Assembly: GCA_902571525.1 (NCBI GenBank)
Contig: CACGCL010000002.1
Location: 1-64,000 of the forward strand
Origin: an uncultured Pelagibacteraceae bacterium
Lineage (GTDB): Bacteria > Pseudomonadota > Alphaproteobacteria > Pelagibacterales > Pelagibacteraceae
Reading direction: 5' to 3'
Length of the DNA: 64,000 nt
The notes under the pieces are model-generated. The model saw nothing but the letters and a program-made list of their open reading frames with translations, was not told the origin of the DNA and ran no database searches. Position 1 is the first letter of the stretch, and every line of letters starts with the position of its first letter. Shown in pieces: positions 42,970 to 53,611 of the stretch. The position numbers and the translations under genes were made by a program.

Positions 42970-43392
42970 TTATCTTTTAGAAAACTGGAAACTTCGTCTA
43001 GCTTTTCTATGACCGTATTTCTTACGTTCAACGGCTCTTGAATCTCTTGTGGTAAGTTTTTCTTTTTTCAAAGTTGGTTTTAAGGCTGAGTCAAATTGCA
43101 ATAATGCTTTTGATATACCATGAATCATGGCACCTACTTGTCCACTATGTCCACCTCCTTTAACTGTACATCTCACGTCGTAAGTAGTGGTTTGATTAAT
43201 AATTTCAAACGGCTTTGTTAGTTCACTAATATGATTTATTCTTTTAAAATATTCATCATACTTTTTTCCATTAATTATGATTTTACCAGTTCCTTTTTTT
43301 AACCAAATTTTAGCGATTGATTTTTTTCTTCTTCCAGTAGCGTATTTACTGTCTTTGAAATTTAGAGGCACTGTTTGATTGGTCTCTACCAT
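42970..43392 (-). CDS. rpsI: 30S ribosomal protein S9
   Basis: YATGRRKKSIAKIWL; terminal RESRAVERKKYGHRKARRSFQFSKR-like tail. Confidence 0.97.
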   Translation of the reverse strand: MVETNQTVPLNFKDSKYATGRRKKSIAKIWLKKGTGKIIINGKKYDEYFKRINHISELTKPFEIINQTTTYDVRCTVKGGGHSGQVGAMIHGISKALLQFDSALKPTLKKEKLTTRDSRAVERKKYGHRKARRSFQFSKR

Positions 43393-43851
43393 TTAATTTC
43401 TAATTATATTCTTATTATTTAGCTCTTCTATTTTAAGAACTATTGGGTTTTGAGGTGCGTGTGGATGATTTTCTCCAATATAAATTTTTAATTTGGTAAG
43501 TTGTTTTTTAGCTAAAGGTCCTGAAGGTAACATTCTTTTAACAGCTAATTTAAGGATTTCATCTGGTTTTTTCTCACTAATTTTTTCTGGGGTTGTCTCT
43601 TTTATACCTCCAGGATAACCTGTATGTCTGTAATATTTTTTTTTTTCAAATTTATTTCCAGTAAATTTTATGTGTTCTATATTTTTTACAACTACAAAAT
43701 CACCATGATCCATGTGTGGAGTAAATTTTGCACTATTTTTACCCCTAAGTATTTTAGTAATAATTGCTGCTAATCTTCCTACAACAGCGTTTTTAGCATC
43801 AATTTCATACCACTTAGAATTGATTTCGTCTTTTTTAACAAACTTTGTCAT
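43393..43851 (-). CDS. rplM: 50S ribosomal protein L13
   Basis: WYEIDAKNAVVGRLAAIITKILRGK; HTGYPGGIK. Confidence 0.97.
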   Translation of the reverse strand: MTKFVKKDEINSKWYEIDAKNAVVGRLAAIITKILRGKNSAKFTPHMDHGDFVVVKNIEHIKFTGNKFEKKKYYRHTGYPGGIKETTPEKISEKKPDEILKLAVKRMLPSGPLAKKQLTKLKIYIGENHPHAPQNPIVLKIEELNNKNIIRN

Positions 43852-43944
43852 TTGAAACGGATTAATACTTAATAATACTATATTGTCAATTTATTATATT
43901 TCTCTTGTTTTATGCATTATCACTGTGGTACCCTTACATAGTTT

Positions 43945-44001
43945 TATTTGGGTATTTAAACTTTATTGTGAACCCAGCACAAGTAAACACAAAAAAAGGA
44001 G
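43945..44001 (+). promoter_or_regulatory. SAM-II/SAM-V-like riboswitch overlapping the metY ribosome-binding site
   Basis: P1 TGGGT (43949-43953)/ACCCA (43972-43976); U-rich loop ATTTAAACTTTATTGTG resembles the SAM-II loop AUUUAACCGUAUUGCA; loop TTGTG can pair with CACAA (43988-43992); abuts AAAGGAG. Confidence 0.8.
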
Positions 44002-44007
44002 TAAATT

Positions 44008-45333
44008 ATGAGTAAATCAAAAAATCCAGAAACCATTGCTTTACATGGTGGTGAATATAGAAGTGATCCGGCTACAACAGCTGTAGCAGTTCCAATTTAT
44101 AGAACAACTTCATATCAATTTAATAACACAGGTCATGCTGCAAATCTTTTTGCATTAAAAGAGTTTGGAAATATTTATACAAGAATTATGAATCCAACAA
44201 ATGATGTTCTAGAGAAAAGAGTAGCAGCTATAGAAAATGGTTTAGCTTGTGTAACAGTTGGATCAGGGCAAGCAGCTTCAACTTTTGCAATAGTTAATGT
44301 CTGCCAGGCTGGAGACAATTTCGTTAGTTCTACAGATTTATATGGCGGTACTGTTAACTTGTTTACACATACATTAAAAAAATTAGGTATAGAAGTAAGG
44401 TATGCAGATCCATCAGATCCAAAAAACTTTGAAAAAGCAATTGACGATAAAACAAGATGTTTTTATGCTGAAACATTACCTAATCCTGCATTAAGAGTTT
44501 TCCCGATCAAAGAAGTTTCTGACATTGGTAGAAAACACAATATTCCGCTGATTATGGATAACACAGCAGCACCAATAATTTGCAAACCTTTAGATCATGG
44601 TGCAGCAGTAGTCGTTCATTCATTGACAAAATTTATTGGAGGACATGGTACAGTTATTGGAGGATGTTTAGTTGATGGTGGTAACTTTGACTGGACTGCA
44701 GACCCAAAAAGACAGCCTTTATTTAACGAACCTGATATGAGTTACGGTGGTGCAAAATGGGGTGAAGTTGTTCCACAGTTAACTGGTGCAAATGTGTCTT
44801 TTGCAGTTAGAGCGAGAGTTTGTTTGCTTAGAGATTTAGGAGCTCCATTAGCACCTGATAATGCCTGGGGTATTATTCAAGGGTTGGAAACTGCTCCACT
44901 AAGGATGAAGCAACATTGTTCAAATGCTGAAAAAGTAGTTGATTTCTTAACTAAACATAAAAACGTTGAAAGGGTAATATATCCTACTCTGCATAAAGGA
45001 TCAGTTGGAGAGAGAACTAAGAAATATTTTTCAGGAGGAAATGGTGCTTTAGTAGGTATCGAAGTTAAAGGTGGTGTAGAGGCTGGTAAAAAATTTATAG
45101 AAACTCTGAAAATGTTTTATCATGTTGCAAATATAGGTGATGCAAGAAGTTTGGCAATTCATCCAGCGACAACAACTCACAGTCAACTTACAGAAGAAGA
45201 ATTACTAGCAGCAGGTGTAACACCTGGTTATGTAAGGCTATCAATTGGAATAGAGCATCCAGATGATATAATAGCAGACTTACAACAAGCGTTAGACGCC
45301 TCAGGGAAGCCAAGTTTAAAAGCAGTTAGTTAA
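44008..45333 (+). CDS. metY: O-acetylhomoserine aminocarboxypropyltransferase (sulfhydrylase)
   Basis: PLP Cys/Met metabolism family; IALHGGEYRSDPATTAVAVPIYRTTSYQF; HSLTKFIGGHG. Confidence 0.95.
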   Translation: MSKSKNPETIALHGGEYRSDPATTAVAVPIYRTTSYQFNNTGHAANLFALKEFGNIYTRIMNPTNDVLEKRVAAIENGLACVTVGSGQAASTFAIVNVCQAGDNFVSSTDLYGGTVNLFTHTLKKLGIEVRYADPSDPKNFEKAIDDKTRCFYAETLPNPALRVFPIKEVSDIGRKHNIPLIMDNTAAPIICKPLDHGAAVVVHSLTKFIGGHGTVIGGCLVDGGNFDWTADPKRQPLFNEPDMSYGGAKWGEVVPQLTGANVSFAVRARVCLLRDLGAPLAPDNAWGIIQGLETAPLRMKQHCSNAEKVVDFLTKHKNVERVIYPTLHKGSVGERTKKYFSGGNGALVGIEVKGGVEAGKKFIETLKMFYHVANIGDARSLAIHPATTTHSQLTEEELLAAGVTPGYVRLSIGIEHPDDIIADLQQALDASGKPSLKAVS

Positions 45334-46345
45334 CTTTTTTGTTGATAAATAAAAGATAAATACTAAAGCTTATTAATGCTATAGAACTAATTTGGTGCAT
45401 GGATGCGATAAACATTTGTGCACCATTTAACACAGTTAAAATTCCTAATACAATTTGTATCAATAATACTATACCTAATAATTTCATTATTTTATAAAAT
45501 TTAAATAATTTCTCATTAATTACAAAGAACAAAATTAAAAGAAAAACTAAAAAGATAAGATAAGCTAAATTTCTATGTATAAATTGAACTAACGATGGGT
45601 CACTTAATGCATTTATTTTAAACAGATTATTAATTGTATTATCATCTGGGAAGTAATTATTGCCCATTAATGGCCAAGTGTTGTAAATTTTTCCTGCATC
45701 CATACCTGATACAAAAGCACCAAAAATAATTTGTAGAAATAAAATAAATAAAAATATTGAAGGTAATTTGTATTTTATTAGATGCTGATTATTTTCATTT
45801 ATTTTTTTGTGTTTTAAAATTTGCCATAATATTAATGACAAAATAATAAATGCTGTTGTTAAATGTAAAGATAATCTGAAATGACTTACATCAATTCTTT
45901 TAATTAATCCACTTTCTACCATAAACCATCCAATAAAACCCTGTAAACAGATCAATGTAAATATAAAAAAAAGAGGTCTTGTTTGTTTTATGCCTTTTTT
46001 GACAGCAAAATAAATTAATGGAATTAAAAATAATAAACCAATTAATCTAGCGAAAAATCTATGAGCCCACTCCCACCAAAAAATTATTTTGAATTGATTT
46101 AAATTCATATTAAAATTTTGAAGCTTATATTCAGGTATTTTTTTATATAAATTAAAATAATTAATCCATTCTGCGTTTGACAAAGGAGGTAAAAGGCCCC
46201 TAAAGAGCTCCCACTCTGTTATTGATAAACCTGAATCCGTAAGTCTGGTTAATCCTCCTACTACTATTATACATGAGACAAGTACAAACATACAAATTAA
46301 CCAAAAATATAAATATTTATCTGTTTTTTTATCGTTTAAGTACAC
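45326..46345 (-). CDS. ctaA: Heme A synthase
   Basis: VVGGLTRLTDSGLSITEWELFRGLLPP, WEWAHRFFARLIGL, FVSGMDAGKIYNTWPLM. Confidence 0.96.
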   Translation of the reverse strand: MYLNDKKTDKYLYFWLICMFVLVSCIIVVGGLTRLTDSGLSITEWELFRGLLPPLSNAEWINYFNLYKKIPEYKLQNFNMNLNQFKIIFWWEWAHRFFARLIGLLFLIPLIYFAVKKGIKQTRPLFFIFTLICLQGFIGWFMVESGLIKRIDVSHFRLSLHLTTAFIILSLILWQILKHKKINENNQHLIKYKLPSIFLFILFLQIIFGAFVSGMDAGKIYNTWPLMGNNYFPDDNTINNLFKINALSDPSLVQFIHRNLAYLIFLVFLLILFFVINEKLFKFYKIMKLLGIVLLIQIVLGILTVLNGAQMFIASMHQISSIALISFSIYLLFINKKVN

Positions 46346-46388
46346 AATTAAATAGATATAATATTTATTAATAATTCCAAAAGAATAA

Positions 46389-46685
46389 ATGTCGCCTAGT
46401 AATAAAAAAAAATTATTAATTTTAAGAAAAAAACTTGATATAATTGACGATAAATTACTTAATTTACTTAAAATAAGATCTGATCACGTAAAAGAAGTTC
46501 TTTATTTAAAAGAATTTAAAAAAGAAATTATAGACAGAAAAAGAATAAATCTCATTCTTAAAAATATTAAAAAGAAATCTATAAAAAAAAAAATAGACCC
46601 CAAAATAAGTAATAGAATTTGGAAAAACATGATTTATGCTTTTGTAGAATTCGAATTTAATAATTTTAAAAAAAGAAAAAAATAA
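46389..46685 (+). CDS. Chorismate mutase (AroQ type)
   Basis: LRKKLDIIDDKLLNLLKIRSDHVKEVLYLKEF. Confidence 0.85.
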   Translation: MSPSNKKKLLILRKKLDIIDDKLLNLLKIRSDHVKEVLYLKEFKKEIIDRKRINLILKNIKKKSIKKKIDPKISNRIWKNMIYAFVEFEFNNFKKRKK

Positions 46686-46877
46686 TTACTTACTATGAGG
46701 TGGTAATTTTTTTTCTATAAAAACTTCGTGTTTTCTTGTTACAGGATTGTACTTCCTAGCTTTTAATTTAACCTTTGCTTTTTCACCACCAGAAGGTTTT
46801 TTTACATAATAATAGAAAGCACTGTCAGGTTTAGCCTCTGGTACTAATCTTACTTTAATATGTGATTTTTTTGCCAT
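46686..46877 (-). CDS. rpmG: 50S ribosomal protein L33
   Basis: MAKKSHIKVRLVPEA...YYYVKKPSGGEKAKVKLKARKYNPVTRKHEVFIEKKLPPHSK. Confidence 0.9.
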   Translation of the reverse strand: MAKKSHIKVRLVPEAKPDSAFYYYVKKPSGGEKAKVKLKARKYNPVTRKHEVFIEKKLPPHSK

Positions 46878-47243
46878 TTAATTTTTTTTAATACTTTTTA
46901 ACAAATTACTAATTTTACTCAATCTGAATTTAATATCTAATGAACTTATAATTTTTTTATCTTTTTCGTCAATATCTAAATTGTTTCTACTTAATATCTT
47001 TTTAACACCATTAATAGTCATTCCTTGATCTTTAAGTAAATATTGTATCTTTAATAGTATATTTATATTTTTATGATTATAATAACGTCGATTATTAATT
47101 TTAATTGGTTTGATTTGCTTAAATTGTGTTTCCCAATATCTAATAGTGTAGGATTGGTTATTTTGCTTATTTGGATTGTTGGTATTCAATATATCAACAA
47201 CTTCACTAATAGTTTTATATGATTCTTTTAATTTATTATCCAT
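46878..47243 (-). CDS. MerR-family transcriptional regulator
   Basis: YTIRYWETQFKQIKPIKINNRRYYNHKNINIL. Confidence 0.88.
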   Translation of the reverse strand: MDNKLKESYKTISEVVDILNTNNPNKQNNQSYTIRYWETQFKQIKPIKINNRRYYNHKNINILLKIQYLLKDQGMTINGVKKILSRNNLDIDEKDKKIISSLDIKFRLSKISNLLKSIKKN

Positions 47244-47532
47244 TTTTTAAGTTAACAAATTTTTTAAAATCTTTCGATGCTTTAAACAAAACTACATTTC
47301 TGGCAGATATAAATTTTTTTTCTCTTGTTTTTGGGTTTCTACCTACTCTTTCCTTTTTTTTTCTTAATTCAAATGTGCCGAAGTTAGAAATTTTTACTTT
47401 TTTATTCTTTTTTAAATTTTCAATTATTATGTAAAGAATATCATCCAGAATTGTATTCAATATTCTTTTTGAAAATCCAAGCTGCATGTATGTAGAATTT
47501 ATTATGTCCTTTTTTGTTAAATTTATTCTCAT
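47236..47532 (-). CDS. ihfA: Integration host factor alpha subunit
   Basis: KVKISNFGTFELRKKKERVGRNPKTREKKFISARNVVLFKASKDFK. Confidence 0.92.
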   Translation of the reverse strand: MRINLTKKDIINSTYMQLGFSKRILNTILDDILYIIIENLKKNKKVKISNFGTFELRKKKERVGRNPKTREKKFISARNVVLFKASKDFKKFVNLKNG

Positions 47533-48536
47533 TTAATAATGTTATCTTTAATTTTTTGTATCAAATTATTTTTAACTATTTTAATACAAACATTTAATGA
47601 ATGCGAGAAACCAATATGGTCTGTTGATCCATGGCTTTTAACAACAGGTGAGTCTAGTCCTATTAATATAGCTCCATTATAAAGTCTAGGATCTAGTTTT
47701 TTTTTGATTTTATTTATATTTTTAATGTTGATTAAACTAGAGACTTTACCTAAAAAATTAGATGTCATTGATTCCTTAAATTCTTTAATAATGAAATTAG
47801 CGGTGCCCTCAGCTGTTTTTAATGCTACGTTACCAGTAAAACCATCTGTAACTATTACATTTGCTTTACCATCCATAATATGATTGCCTTCAATATAACC
47901 ATAAAAATCAAAATTTTTATTTATTTCTTTTTGCAAACTCTGATAAGCTTTTTTAATCACTTCGTTACCTTTTAATTCTTCCGAACCAATATTTAGAAGT
48001 GCTACTATAGCGTTATCATTTGGATACAAAGATTTAAACAATGATGATCCCATAATAGAAAAATCTATTAAATTTTTTTCATTACATTCAATATTTAAAC
48101 CAAGGTCCAATACAATATTAAATTTTTTTTTATTTGGCCATAAGGCAGATAAAGCAGGTTTATCAATATCTTTAATCATCTGCAAATTTAATTTTGATAT
48201 AACAAAAAGAGCTCCTGTATTTCCTGCAGATATGGCAACATCTGATTCATTATTTTTAACACTTTGAATTGTTAACCACATACTTGTATCTTTCCCTTTT
48301 TTCGCAGCAGACAAAGGAGAGTCAGTATCTAGGATTTTGTTTTTAGTGTTTATAATATGAAATATTTTTTTATTATAATTTTTTGGTAATAAAGGTTCTA
48401 TTTTTTCTGAATCTCCAAAAATATTATATAATATGTTACTATTTTCTTTATGATTTAAAATTATACCTTCAATTACTTTTTTTGGAGAGTTTTCCCCACC
48501 CATTGCATCAACTGCAATTTTGATATTTTCCGACAT
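47529..48536 (-). CDS. plsX: Phosphate acyltransferase PlsX
   Basis: IAVDAMGGENSPKKVIEG, SAGNTGALF, DGFTGNVALKTAEG. Confidence 0.96.
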   Translation of the reverse strand: MSENIKIAVDAMGGENSPKKVIEGIILNHKENSNILYNIFGDSEKIEPLLPKNYNKKIFHIINTKNKILDTDSPLSAAKKGKDTSMWLTIQSVKNNESDVAISAGNTGALFVISKLNLQMIKDIDKPALSALWPNKKKFNIVLDLGLNIECNEKNLIDFSIMGSSLFKSLYPNDNAIVALLNIGSEELKGNEVIKKAYQSLQKEINKNFDFYGYIEGNHIMDGKANVIVTDGFTGNVALKTAEGTANFIIKEFKESMTSNFLGKVSSLINIKNINKIKKKLDPRLYNGAILIGLDSPVVKSHGSTDHIGFSHSLNVCIKIVKNNLIQKIKDNIIK

Positions 48537-48542
48537 AAAAAA

Positions 48543-48722
48543 TTATTCCTTGGGATCTAAAACTTGTCTACCTTTATAGGTGCCTGTCTTCATATCAATA
48601 TGATGGGATAATCTATATTCACCAGATTTTTTATCTTCAATTATATTTTTACTTGAAAATTTCATGTGAGATCTTCTTTTACCAGATCTTGATTTAGTTG
48701 TTTTACGTTTTGGAACTGCCAT
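48543..48722 (-). CDS. rpmF: 50S ribosomal protein L32 (59 aa; below ORF-track cutoff)
   Basis: [59 protein letters not shown]. Confidence 0.97.
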   Translation of the reverse strand: MAVPKRKTTKSRSGKRRSHMKFSSKNIIEDKKSGEYRLSHHIDMKTGTYKGRQVLDPKE

Positions 48723-48725
48723 AAT

Positions 48726-49199
48726 TTAAAATTTATGATTTATTACACTTTTTGTAAATGAATTTAAAGATGTTTTTGATAAATAATTTGTATACTTTAT
48801 AAAATAATCAATAAAATTTTCATTATTATCATTCATTTCTATAAAAGATCTGAATACTGTATTTTTTTCATCATAATTAGACTTTTCCCAATTCTCAAAT
48901 TTATTAATAATTGAATATAGTAAATTAACATATGTTTTCATCTTTTTATTCACAGTTTGATCTCCATATCCAATTTCTCTTATATCAAGTTCGATTTGTC
49001 TGAAAACATAATCGTAAAAATTTTGCATATATTTTTGATCAATTTTTGATTTAAAATACTTAAAAAAAAAAGCTAAATGAAAAAAAAATATCAATAACCT
49101 ATCCGAGAAAGTATCTTTTTTTGTAAAATTAAAAAAAAGATTTTTATTTCTAGAGAGATTAACTAAATTATTGTATATATTAATATATTCTGAATTCAT
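48726..49199 (-). CDS. Ubiquinol-cytochrome c chaperone family protein
   Basis: DTFSDRLLIFFFHLAFFF..., VFRQIELDIREIGYGDQTVNKKMKTYVNLLYS. Confidence 0.8.
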   Translation of the reverse strand: MNSEYINIYNNLVNLSRNKNLFFNFTKKDTFSDRLLIFFFHLAFFFKYFKSKIDQKYMQNFYDYVFRQIELDIREIGYGDQTVNKKMKTYVNLLYSIINKFENWEKSNYDEKNTVFRSFIEMNDNNENFIDYFIKYTNYLSKTSLNSFTKSVINHKF

Positions 49200-49665
49200 G
49201 AAGTTATTATTTTATATATCTCTTTTTTTTTTAATATCAAATTGTTCTTTAAATTTAGTTGATGATCATCATGGTGTCTATTTTTTAGATAAAAAAGAAA
49301 AAAAAATAGTTGTGTCAGAGTCCAATGTTAACGATATATTAAGTATTTTTGGTGAACCTTCTACTAAAAGTACTTTCGATAATGATGTTTGGATATATAT
49401 AGAAAGAAAAATATCAAATACACACTTTTTTGGTAAAAGACAATTAATTGTAAATAATGTGATGGTTTTAGAAATTGATGATAAAGGTATTTTAGCTAAA
49501 AAAGATTTCTATAACATTGAAGATATGAAAAATTTAAAATTTGATAATCAACGATCAGCAAGTTTAAATAAAAGAAACTTTATATATAATTTTTTATCTA
49601 GTATGAGACAAAGAGTTAATGACCCTCTTGGAATAAGAAAAAAAAAGAGAGAAAAAGGTAACTAA
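49198..49665 (+). CDS. bamE: BamE (SmpA/OmlA) outer-membrane assembly lipoprotein (start at 49198)
   Basis: Lipobox LISNC; SESNVNDILSIFGEPSTKSTFDNDVWIYIERK. Confidence 0.88.
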   Translation: MKLLFYISLFFLISNCSLNLVDDHHGVYFLDKKEKKIVVSESNVNDILSIFGEPSTKSTFDNDVWIYIERKISNTHFFGKRQLIVNNVMVLEIDDKGILAKKDFYNIEDMKNLKFDNQRSASLNKRNFIYNFLSSMRQRVNDPLGIRKKKREKGN

Positions 49666-49686
49666 AAATAATTTCTTAGTTAAAAA

Positions 49687-51792
49687 TTATCCTGCAATTA
49701 CAGCTAACAATAACAATGCCACAATATTAGTAATCTTAATCATTGGATTTACAGCTGGCCCAGCTGTATCTTTATATGGATCTCCTACGGTATCTCCAGT
49801 GACAGCAGCTTTATGAGCCTCCGAACCTTTTCCACCAAAATTTCCGTCCTCAATATATTTTTTGGCATTATCCCAAGCACCACCACCAGCAGTCATAGAA
49901 ACAGCTACAAATAATCCCGTAATAATAACACCTAATAACATTGCACCTACAGATGCTAGCGCAGCAACTTGTCCACCTATGAATAAAATTGCAAAATATA
50001 AAACTATAGGAGAAAGAACAGGCAGTAACGAGGGTAATATCATTTCTTTAATAGCTGCAACCGTAAGTAAATCAACAAGTTTTGCATAATCAGGTTTTTG
50101 TTTTTTTTTCATTATACCTGGATATTTTTTAAACTGCCTTCTAACTTCAATAACAACTGCACCACCCGCTCTACCAACAGCTTGCATTCCCATTGAACCA
50201 AAAAGATAGGGTAGCATCCCTCCTATAAGAAGACCAACTACAACGTATGGATTAGATAAATCAAAAGTCACAATTATTCCCTCTAAATTTGAACCAGCTA
50301 CTTTTGAGAAATGTTTAATATCCTCCGTATATGCAGCAAATAAAACTAACGCACCTAAACCAGCAGAACCAATAGCATATCCCTTGGTTACGGCTTTTGT
50401 AGTATTTCCAACTGCATCAAGTGCATCTGTTGTTTTTCTCACATTATTAGGTAGTTTTGACATTTCAGCAATTCCACCAGCATTATCAGTAACTGGTCCA
50501 TATGCGTCTAGTGCCACAACCATTCCTGCTAGTGCCAACATAGTGGTTACAGCAATAGCTATACCATATAATCCAGCAATGTTATTTGTTGTGAGTATCC
50601 CCACAACAATAATTAATGCAGGTACCGCTGTTGCTTCTAAAGATATTGCTAATCCTTGTATAACGTTTGTTCCATGACCAGTTGTTGAAGAACCCGCAAC
50701 ACTTCTAACAGGCCTATAATTAGTGCCAGTATAATATTCTGTTACCCAAATTAATAAACCAGTGATTACTAAACCAATTATACCACAATAGTACAAACTC
50801 ATTCCTGTGAAAGATTTATTTTTTAAACTATACGGATTATCTAATCCTAAAACATAGTCAGTAACTGGGTATAAAATAATTAACGAGGTAACAGCAGAGA
50901 CTACAAAACCTTTATATAATGCATTCATTACATTTTTGCTTTTTCCTAATTTTACAAAAAAAGTTCCGATTATTGATGTTAATATACATGCACCTCCGAT
51001 AGAAAGAGGATATATCATCATACTCATGTCTCCAGGAAAAAATATAGATGACAAAACCATTGTTGCTACAATTGTGACAGCATATGTCTCAAATAAATCT
51101 GCAGCCATTCCAGCACAATCTCCGACATTATCTCCAACATTATCTGCTATAACGGCTGGATTTCTTGGATCATCTTCGGGTATACCCGCTTCTACTTTTC
51201 CAACAAGATCTGCACCAACATCTGCTCCTTTTGTAAATATACCACCACCTAGCCTTGCAAATATAGAAATTAATGATGCACCAAAACCTAGGGCAACCAA
51301 CGCATTGACTATTTCTCTTTCATCAACTCTAAAACTTAATAAAAAATAATAATAAACTGCAATTGACAATAACGCTAAACCAGCAACTAACATTCCTGTA
51401 ACTGCTCCAGATTTAAATGCTACTGATAATCCACTAGCTAAACCTTTCCTAGAAGCTTCTGCGGTTCTAACATTAGCTTGAACAGAAACTAGCATACCTA
51501 CATAACCAGCAATACCTGAGAGTGTTGCGCCAATTAGATATCCTAAACCTACAAGAATGCTAAATGAAAAACTTACAATAACCAAAACTACTGCTCCGAC
51601 AATTGAAATTGTTTTATATTGTCTATTTAAATATGCCTTAGCACCTATTTGTATAGCAGATGCAATTTCTTGCATTTTAGGATTGCCTGCACTTGAGCTT
51701 AGAATACTTTTACCTGTAAAGAAACCGTAAACGATTGACAATAGTCCTGCTAAAATTGTGTAAATTAAAATTGTTTCAGTATTACTTGACAT
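49687..51792 (-). CDS. hppA: Membrane-bound proton-translocating pyrophosphatase
   Basis: [68 protein letters not shown]. Confidence 0.98.
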   Translation of the reverse strand: MSSNTETILIYTILAGLLSIVYGFFTGKSILSSSAGNPKMQEIASAIQIGAKAYLNRQYKTISIVGAVVLVIVSFSFSILVGLGYLIGATLSGIAGYVGMLVSVQANVRTAEASRKGLASGLSVAFKSGAVTGMLVAGLALLSIAVYYYFLLSFRVDEREIVNALVALGFGASLISIFARLGGGIFTKGADVGADLVGKVEAGIPEDDPRNPAVIADNVGDNVGDCAGMAADLFETYAVTIVATMVLSSIFFPGDMSMMIYPLSIGGACILTSIIGTFFVKLGKSKNVMNALYKGFVVSAVTSLIILYPVTDYVLGLDNPYSLKNKSFTGMSLYYCGIIGLVITGLLIWVTEYYTGTNYRPVRSVAGSSTTGHGTNVIQGLAISLEATAVPALIIVVGILTTNNIAGLYGIAIAVTTMLALAGMVVALDAYGPVTDNAGGIAEMSKLPNNVRKTTDALDAVGNTTKAVTKGYAIGSAGLGALVLFAAYTEDIKHFSKVAGSNLEGIIVTFDLSNPYVVVGLLIGGMLPYLFGSMGMQAVGRAGGAVVIEVRRQFKKYPGIMKKKQKPDYAKLVDLLTVAAIKEMILPSLLPVLSPIVLYFAILFIGGQVAALASVGAMLLGVIITGLFVAVSMTAGGGAWDNAKKYIEDGNFGGKGSEAHKAAVTGDTVGDPYKDTAGPAVNPMIKITNIVALLLLAVIAG

Positions 51793-51849
51793 AAATTAAA
51801 ATTTTTAAAGGCGGACAATACAAAATAGAACATAAAAGGCAATATAATA

Positions 51850-52815
51850 TTAAGTAAAAAAATGCTCATAGCCTGGAAATTTTGCTAATTTTAGCTCTTT
51901 ATCACCATTTAATAGCTTAAACTTGAATTTCTTTTTTGATAATATTTTTCCTATTTTGGTTATTTTTGTATTTGTTTTTCTGGAAATTCTGTGAATCATT
52001 GTTTTATTAGATTTTTGAGCAGTAAATAAAATCTGATAATCATCGCCATTGAAAATAAATTTATTTTTTTTTAAAGAGTTTTCTTTTAAAAATTTTTTTA
52101 AGTTATTAGATATTGGTATTTTATTGTAATAAATTTCATATGAAACATTTTGATTATTAATCATTTTATTTAAATCAATTAAAAGTCCATCAGAAATATC
52201 AATAGATGTGTTTGCAAATTTAGTTAAATATTTCGAAAAATTTGAATTAATTTTTGGTAGATAAAATTTGTTAATAAAATATTTTTTATCAATATTATTT
52301 TTAAAATTTTTCTTTTGTAGATACTTTAAACCTAAGTAACTATCACCTAATTCACCAGTAATGTATATATCATCATTAATTTTAGCATTATTTCTTTCAA
52401 CTATTTTGTTACTAAAGCCTAGTGAAATAATGGTAAATGAATTTATTTGAGAATAAACTGTATCTCCACCTGATAGTTTAATAGAAAATTTTTTTTGTTC
52501 AGACTTCAATGAATTAATTATTTTACTTATATTTTCTTTAGTGAAAGACTTTTTGTTTCCACTTCCTGAAATAAAGTAAAATTTTGGTGTCACACCTTTA
52601 CAAATTAAATCAGATATGGATGATCGTATAATCTTTTTAATTAATAAATTTGGATTATCAAAACTTGGAAAGTGAGTTTTTTCAACATAGGTATCGACAG
52701 ATATTACAGTTTTATTATTCTTATCAAAAAATACGTCATCATTTAAGTTTAATGCTGCTGGATTTTTGTTAGCTAATTTTGCTAAATAATTTTTAATTAA
52801 ACTATTTTCATTCAT
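51850..52815 (-). CDS. thiL: Thiamine-phosphate kinase
   Basis: SVDTYVEKTHF, SISDLICKGVTPKFYFIS, GDTVYS, DISDGLLIDL. Confidence 0.92.
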   Translation of the reverse strand: MNENSLIKNYLAKLANKNPAALNLNDDVFFDKNNKTVISVDTYVEKTHFPSFDNPNLLIKKIIRSSISDLICKGVTPKFYFISGSGNKKSFTKENISKIINSLKSEQKKFSIKLSGGDTVYSQINSFTIISLGFSNKIVERNNAKINDDIYITGELGDSYLGLKYLQKKNFKNNIDKKYFINKFYLPKINSNFSKYLTKFANTSIDISDGLLIDLNKMINNQNVSYEIYYNKIPISNNLKKFLKENSLKKNKFIFNGDDYQILFTAQKSNKTMIHRISRKTNTKITKIGKILSKKKFKFKLLNGDKELKLAKFPGYEHFFT

Positions 52816-53212
52816 TTATCGATCTTAAATTTTTTGAAATTTTATCAAGTAATGCATTTAAATATTTTGTTTTATTATCTTCTATAAAAAAATTAGATGC
52901 ATTCAAATATTCTTTTATAATTATTTTTGAGGAGGTAGTTGGTTTGTATAATAGTTCGTAAATTGCACTTTTCAAAATGATTAAAAAAACACTATCATGC
53001 TTTTTTAAATTTATTTCAGTGTCTAAATATTTTTTTATCTCCATAAGTATAACTTCATTTCTTTCTATAGTACCAAAGACAACATCTTTTATAAATTTTT
53101 TAAACCTATGTTTTGGGATTCTTATACTTTGGTTGTCATTATAATATTTTCCATATAATATTTGGATAATTATAACCCTTGGGTTATTTTTAGGACTGTA
53201 AAAAGGCTTCAT
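52808..53212 (-). CDS. nusB: Transcription antitermination factor NusB
   Basis: ILKSAIYELLYKPTTSSKIIIKEYLNAS...TKYLNALLDKI; operon context. Confidence 0.9.
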   Translation of the reverse strand: MKPFYSPKNNPRVIIIQILYGKYYNDNQSIRIPKHRFKKFIKDVVFGTIERNEVILMEIKKYLDTEINLKKHDSVFLIILKSAIYELLYKPTTSSKIIIKEYLNASNFFIEDNKTKYLNALLDKISKNLRSINE

Positions 53213-53224
53213 TTTTAAATTAAT

Positions 53225-53611
53225 TTATTTACAAAGAATGCTATTTAGAGCTAATGCAGCCTCTTTACCTTTGTTTTTTCTTGCTAAAGCTTGCTTGTAA
53301 TTAAAACAAGTTAAAATACAGTTTCCTACAGGTTTTTTACTATCTATACTTATATTCATGATTGCATCAATTACGGACTTTGATATTAAATCAAAATGTG
53401 CAGTTTTTCCTTTAATAACACATCCAATAGCAACAAAACCGTCAAACTTTTTTAAATTTTTTGATATTATTACTGGTATTTCAAAAACCCCAGGAACCTT
53501 AATAACATTAAATTTAATTTTTTTATCTATAAATTTTATTGTGTTTATTAACAAGGCCTCGGCAATGTCTTTGTAATAATCTGATACAACTATAAGAACT
53601 TTTTTTTTCAT
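53225..53611 (-). CDS. ribH: 6,7-dimethyl-8-ribityllumazine synthase
   Basis: VPGVFEIPVIISKNL, DGFVAIGCVIKGKTAHFDLIS. Confidence 0.94.
   Translation of the reverse strand: MKKKVLIVVSDYYKDIAEALLINTIKFIDKKIKFNVIKVPGVFEIPVIISKNLKKFDGFVAIGCVIKGKTAHFDLISKSVIDAIMNISIDSKKPVGNCILTCFNYKQALARKNKGKEAALALNSILCK

Noticed and set aside
50936-51349. 137-aa plus-strand ORF antisense to hppA (also 49862-50089 and 50384-50677)
   Set aside because: Antisense to the conserved pyrophosphatase; Ser/Pro/Ile-rich shadow translation with no family features.
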